This document shows, piece by piece, positions 61,499 through 64,000 of a stretch of 64,000 bases of DNA. The notes beneath the pieces are model-generated. The model did no database searches. It was not told where the DNA came from and worked only from the letters and a program-made list of their open reading frames with translations. How positions within the stretch are numbered: position 1 is the first letter of the stretch; every line of letters starts with the position of its first letter. Position numbers and translations under genes: made by a program. The DNA is from Mucilaginibacter sp. Lineage in GTDB: Bacteria > Bacteroidota > Bacteroidia > Sphingobacteriales > Sphingobacteriaceae. Where the stretch lies: positions 1 to 64,000 of the forward strand of contig NZ_JAQBOC010000006.1 in NCBI RefSeq assembly GCF_028288225.1, in the 5' to 3' direction.

Positions 61499-61927
61499 CT
61501 ACTCAACATATTCTTTTAAAGCCGCGCCTATAAATTGCGTCCAGTCCAGTACAAAATTTTGTTTTGCCAGATCAGGGTGAATATCTCCCTTAAAGGTTTC
61601 CAGCTTATCATGCGTTAAAACTATCCTGGTTTTGCCATCCTCGTCAAATAGTTCAAAGCTTACCAGCGAATTACCAGGATAGCCACCAAATTTCCATTCG
61701 TAGCTTATTTTTTTGTTTGGCACAACTTCAGTAACTTTCCAAATATGCGGAAACACTTTTCCGTTATGCGCAACATCAAACATTGTTTCAAAGCCAACTT
61801 CCGGCTCAAATTCAGTAAGGGTAGGAAAATACCACTGGCGCATTTTTTCAACATCAGTTATTGCATGCCATACCCTTTTTACAGGGGCGTTATATACACG
61901 TTCAACTATAACTGGTTCATCTTTCAT
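61499..61927 (-). CDS. SRPBCC/AHSA1-like protein (copy 2)
   Basis: Also 142 residues and paralogous to the next gene (VIVERVYNAPVKRVWHAITDVEKMRQWYF, VVPNKKISYEWKFGGYPGNSLVSFELFDEDG). It overlaps the ArsR gene by 4 bp (ATGA, 61924-61927), so it is translated with the regulator. The pair probably arose by duplication. Substrates unknown; family members often act in stress responses or as ligand-binding partners. Confidence 0.88.
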   Translation of the reverse strand: MKDEPVIVERVYNAPVKRVWHAITDVEKMRQWYFPTLTEFEPEVGFETMFDVAHNGKVFPHIWKVTEVVPNKKISYEWKFGGYPGNSLVSFELFDEDGKTRIVLTHDKLETFKGDIHPDLAKQNFVLDWTQFIGAALKEYVE

Positions 61928-62271
61928 AAATTACCTTTTAAGTTTAATATCTGTTGATTGTCTTTAGTTTCCTTATCCAAAAAGTCACCCAGTGCATCCA
62001 ATTTACTTGTCCAGAATTTCCGGTACTGCTCCACCCAGTTTGATACCTCGTTGAGCTTTCCAAAATTGGCTTCGCAAAACCTATCCCGTCCGTCTCGCTT
62101 AATCGTGATCAATCCGCACTGCGTTAAAATCTTTATATGCTTTGATACAGCCGGCCGGCTTATATCAAAATTATTCGCAATTGAATTGAGGTTTAATGAC
62201 TGGTGTGCAATTAATCCTATGATCTCTCTGCGTGTGGGGTCGGCAATTGCCTGAAAAACATCTCTGCGCAT
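61924..62271 (-). CDS. ArsR-family winged-helix regulator
   Basis: The 115-residue product has the winged helix: IADPTRREIIGLIAHQSLNLNSIANNFDISRPAVSKHIKILTQCGLITIKRDGRDRFCEANFGKLNEVSNWVEQYRKFWTSKLDALG. The recognition helix is SRPAVSKHIKIL. This is the SRPBCC-linked branch of ArsR, which usually lacks metal-sensing Cys pairs; the two Cys here (CGLI, FCEAN) are not in a CxC box. It is the first gene of the three-gene operon and should regulate it. Confidence 0.92.
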   Translation of the reverse strand: MRRDVFQAIADPTRREIIGLIAHQSLNLNSIANNFDISRPAVSKHIKILTQCGLITIKRDGRDRFCEANFGKLNEVSNWVEQYRKFWTSKLDALGDFLDKETKDNQQILNLKGNL

Positions 62272-62371
62272 AAAATAAGGCTATATGAAACCTTTCGGTT
62301 ACAATATATATGAAACCTTTTGGTTACGCAAATAAATTTTTATTTTTTTTCTGTGGATGTTTAAAAGCAAA

Positions 62372-62399
62372 AAAGGAGGCTAAATTACTTACCTCCTTT
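62372..62399 (-). terminator. Rho-independent terminator downstream of the YdeI-like gene
   Basis: 8-bp arms AAAGGAGG/CCTCCTTT with a 12-nt loop, followed on the minus strand by TTTTTTGC. Confidence 0.7.
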
Positions 62400-62418
62400 A
62401 CTTAATTTTTATATCTGT

Positions 62419-63078
62419 CTATTTTTCTGCCGGATTCTTCTTCTTTGCCAAAAGCTTTTCGACAAGTTTTAGCAATCTTTCATTTCTTGTTTTTTCCTGC
62501 TTGGCAGAAAGGATCCATATCACATGTTCTTTTTTATTACTGTATGAAAGTGCCTGGTAAAATGCCAGCGCACCAGGTGTATTAGTTAAAGCTTGCTGCA
62601 TGTCATCAGGTAATTTAACCTGCTTATTATCTACATCAATATAATTAGCAAATTCATTTTTCCTGATCTCATCATTCCCTGAACCTGAAATTTTAGATTG
62701 CCCTTCAGGCCTGAATCGTAAAGCTGTCCATGTTTCATTAATAGCGGCAGCCGCTACTCCCCTATATCCATACTTACCTATTTCATCCCAACTGCTCATC
62801 ATCTCCAGATCTGATTTTATACCCGAACTTTTTTTAGGATAGGAGATCCAGAAAATAGTATCGGGCTTTAATATTGGGATGATAGTTTTTAAGTTGCTTA
62901 CCAGATCGGCGCTGTTTACTACAAATAATTGTACGCCATCAAAATCGCCGCCAAGGCAAAATTTAACTTCCGTGCCGTCAGGTAGTGGCTCCAATGTGGC
63001 AAGGTAATTATCAGGTGCATTACAAAACAGCCAGCGTTTACCGGGTTTTATCTGTAGTTTTTTAGCAATTATGTTCAT
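62419..63078 (-). CDS. YdeI/OmpD-associated-like protein with an N-terminal DUF3052-like region
   Basis: From the ATG at 63078 (MNIIAKKLQIKPG) the product is 219 residues. The C-terminal part (about 140-219: VKLPDDMQQALTNTPGALAFYQALSYSNKKEHVIWILSAKQEKTRNERLLKLVEKLLAKKK) matches the OmdA domain of YdeI-like proteins. The N-terminal part (WLFCNAPDNYLATLEPLPDGTEVKF, FWISYPKKSSGIKSDLEMMSSWDEIGKYGYRGVAAAAINETWTALRFRP) resembles DUF3052. Function unknown. An upstream ATG (63099) adds MNHEPST, encoded by the ATGGTTCAT-word element, and may be used or may be noise. Confidence 0.85.
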   Translation of the reverse strand: MNIIAKKLQIKPGKRWLFCNAPDNYLATLEPLPDGTEVKFCLGGDFDGVQLFVVNSADLVSNLKTIIPILKPDTIFWISYPKKSSGIKSDLEMMSSWDEIGKYGYRGVAAAAINETWTALRFRPEGQSKISGSGNDEIRKNEFANYIDVDNKQVKLPDDMQQALTNTPGALAFYQALSYSNKKEHVIWILSAKQEKTRNERLLKLVEKLLAKKKNPAEK

Positions 63079-63203
63079 AGTTGATGGTTCATGGTTCATA
63101 ACCGTCTTGTTCTTATCTTTACAAACAAAAATAATGGTTCACAGTCGTAAAAATGCAATGAACTGCAGCTACCATTGAACCATGAACTATTTAACCATGA
63201 ACT
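63073..63203. repeat. Word-repeat element (GTTCATGGTTCAT type) between two divergent genes
   Basis: Left arm 63073-63099 repeats GTTCAT/GATGGTTCATGGTTCAT; right arm 63171-63203 repeats CCATGAAC, ACCATTGAACCATGAACT, ACCATGAACT. The complementary ATGAAC words supply candidate start codons for both flanking genes. Confidence 0.7.
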
Positions 63204-63808
63204 ACATCGATATCGACAGTCGTAAAAAGGCATTTATATTTGAGCTGGATAATGTTCTTTATCCCGAAAAAGATTATTTATACCAGGTTTACTATTTGTT
63301 TGCCAGTCTTTTGGAGTATACCGAGCTTATTAACGCTAAGGAAACAACCGATCTGCTGGTGAACACGTATATTAATGAAGGAAAGGAATTTGTTTTTGAC
63401 CGCTTAAAGGAAAAATTTAATGTTCATGAAAAGTACAGGGCAAATTTAAAACACTTGATGATAACCGCAAAGCTACCCTTAAAACTGCTGCTTTATCAAA
63501 ATATGCTAAATTTATTGCAGGAAATTGTTGTTGACCGTAAAAAGATCTTTATTGTAACCAATGGCAATCCAGAGCAGCAATTAAATAAAATTAAACAAAC
63601 AGAATGGCACGGGCTTGAGCAATATTTAACTGTTTATTTTACAGAAGAAAGTACGCCAAAACCGGAGCCGGATACTATTGATTTATTAATAAAAGATCAT
63701 AACTTGCAAAGGCGTGATTTGCTGATGATTGAAAACGCTGAAATTGACAGGCTTTGTGCCGAAGCAAGCGGAATTGATTATATAAATTTTAATGAATTTA
63801 TAATTTAA
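63197..63808 (+). CDS. HAD-superfamily-like protein with altered active-site residues
   Basis: From the ATG at 63197 the product is 203 residues (an upstream ATG at 63182, within the word-repeat element, would add five). The fold pattern is HAD-like: motif I AFIFELDNVLYP, motif II IFIVTNGNPEQQ, motif III STPKPEPDTIDLL, motif IV LLMIENAEIDRLCAEASG. The usual nucleophile Asp (DxD) is Glu16 here and the motif IV acid is Glu in ENAEID rather than GDSxxD. Phosphatase activity is therefore doubtful. Role unknown. Confidence 0.82.
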   Translation: MNYIDIDSRKKAFIFELDNVLYPEKDYLYQVYYLFASLLEYTELINAKETTDLLVNTYINEGKEFVFDRLKEKFNVHEKYRANLKHLMITAKLPLKLLLYQNMLNLLQEIVVDRKKIFIVTNGNPEQQLNKIKQTEWHGLEQYLTVYFTEESTPKPEPDTIDLLIKDHNLQRRDLLMIENAEIDRLCAEASGIDYINFNEFII

Positions 63809-63875
63809 TAACCATAACATAGTTAATTTATTTCCGTTTAACTACCTATTCAAGAAACAACTATATTTCATTGAT

Positions 63876-64000
63876 ATGAAGAAAATTTTTTACTTAGTTA
63901 TTATATTAGCAACCGGTACCATTTCAGCCTGTAAAAAGGATAAGAAAAGTAGCACTGTTGACACTAACAATCCTTCTGAGCCTACAAAACAGGGCACCGC
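63876..64000 (+). CDS. Start of a lipoprotein gene (3' end outside window)
   Basis: ATG at 63876 opens a lipoprotein signal: MKKIFYLVIILATGTISAC with Cys19, then a charged, Ser/Thr/Pro-rich linker (KKDKKSSTVDTNNPSEPTKQ). The frame stays open to the window edge, giving 41 codons. The mature domain is not visible, so no function can be named. Confidence 0.7.
   Translation, partial: MKKIFYLVIILATGTISACKKDKKSSTVDTNNPSEPTKQGT

Overview
The window looks like the chromosome of a member of the Sphingobacteriaceae (Bacteroidota), most like Mucilaginibacter or Pedobacter. The evidence is two large TonB-linked outer-membrane receptors and two tandem TonB-type energy transducers, lipoboxes ending in Ser/Ala-Cys, an ECF sigma factor pair, glutamine synthetase III, DUF4468/DUF6600/DUF1761/DUF3892-type proteins, promoter boxes of the Bacteroidota type (TAnnTTTG) and few Shine-Dalgarno sequences. 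No CRISPR array, rRNA, insertion sequence or prophage structural gene was seen. The genus is inferred; no 16S gene is present.

Left arm (1-10.9 kb): the 3' part of an error-prone polymerase gene (dnaE2), a minus-strand row of very small ORFs, a GH43 glycosidase lipoprotein, a membrane-anchored VOC protein, a DUF1624-like acyltransferase, an ECF sigma/anti-sigma-like pair diverging from a small membrane protein, and an outer-membrane beta-barrel receptor. Hand-counted lines here reach 50-58% GC, against 37-43% on lines sampled further right, and the region ends at a tRNA-His whose 3' end faces it. It may therefore be an acquired segment.

Middle (11-34 kb): a copper P-type ATPase, RNase HI, a phosphoesterase, a tRNA methyltransferase, a GMC oxidoreductase, a VOC/HicB pair, purL and two TonB paralogues. 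These are followed by a nitrogen-assimilation block: amt, a DUF4468 protein, a porin, a second amt and glutamine synthetase III. A CLC transporter and purM come next.

Right (34-64 kb): an Oar-like TonB receptor, lpdA, a SpoU-type methylase, galK and several small proteins. Then come an aldo/keto reductase, a Pro/Gln/Asn-repeat lipoprotein, a cupredoxin lipoprotein, and a histidine kinase/thioredoxin/LytTR regulator operon. gltBD completes the GS-GOGAT route begun by the two Amt proteins and GlnN. The end holds a YoeB-type toxin-antitoxin pair, truA, a degenerate DEAD-box protein, an ArsR/SRPBCC operon, a YdeI-like protein, a HAD-like protein with altered active-site residues, and the start of a lipoprotein gene.

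The most unusual signals are: (i) many intergenic regions built from short words repeated with slight variation, often as facing inverted arms, which in several places supply the last or first codons of the neighbouring genes; (ii) a divergent ECF promoter pair with matching boxes (TGCAACCT, 14 or 15 nt, TGACTA); (iii) a thioredoxin-family gene between a kinase and its regulator; (iv) enzyme-family proteins lacking key catalytic residues.
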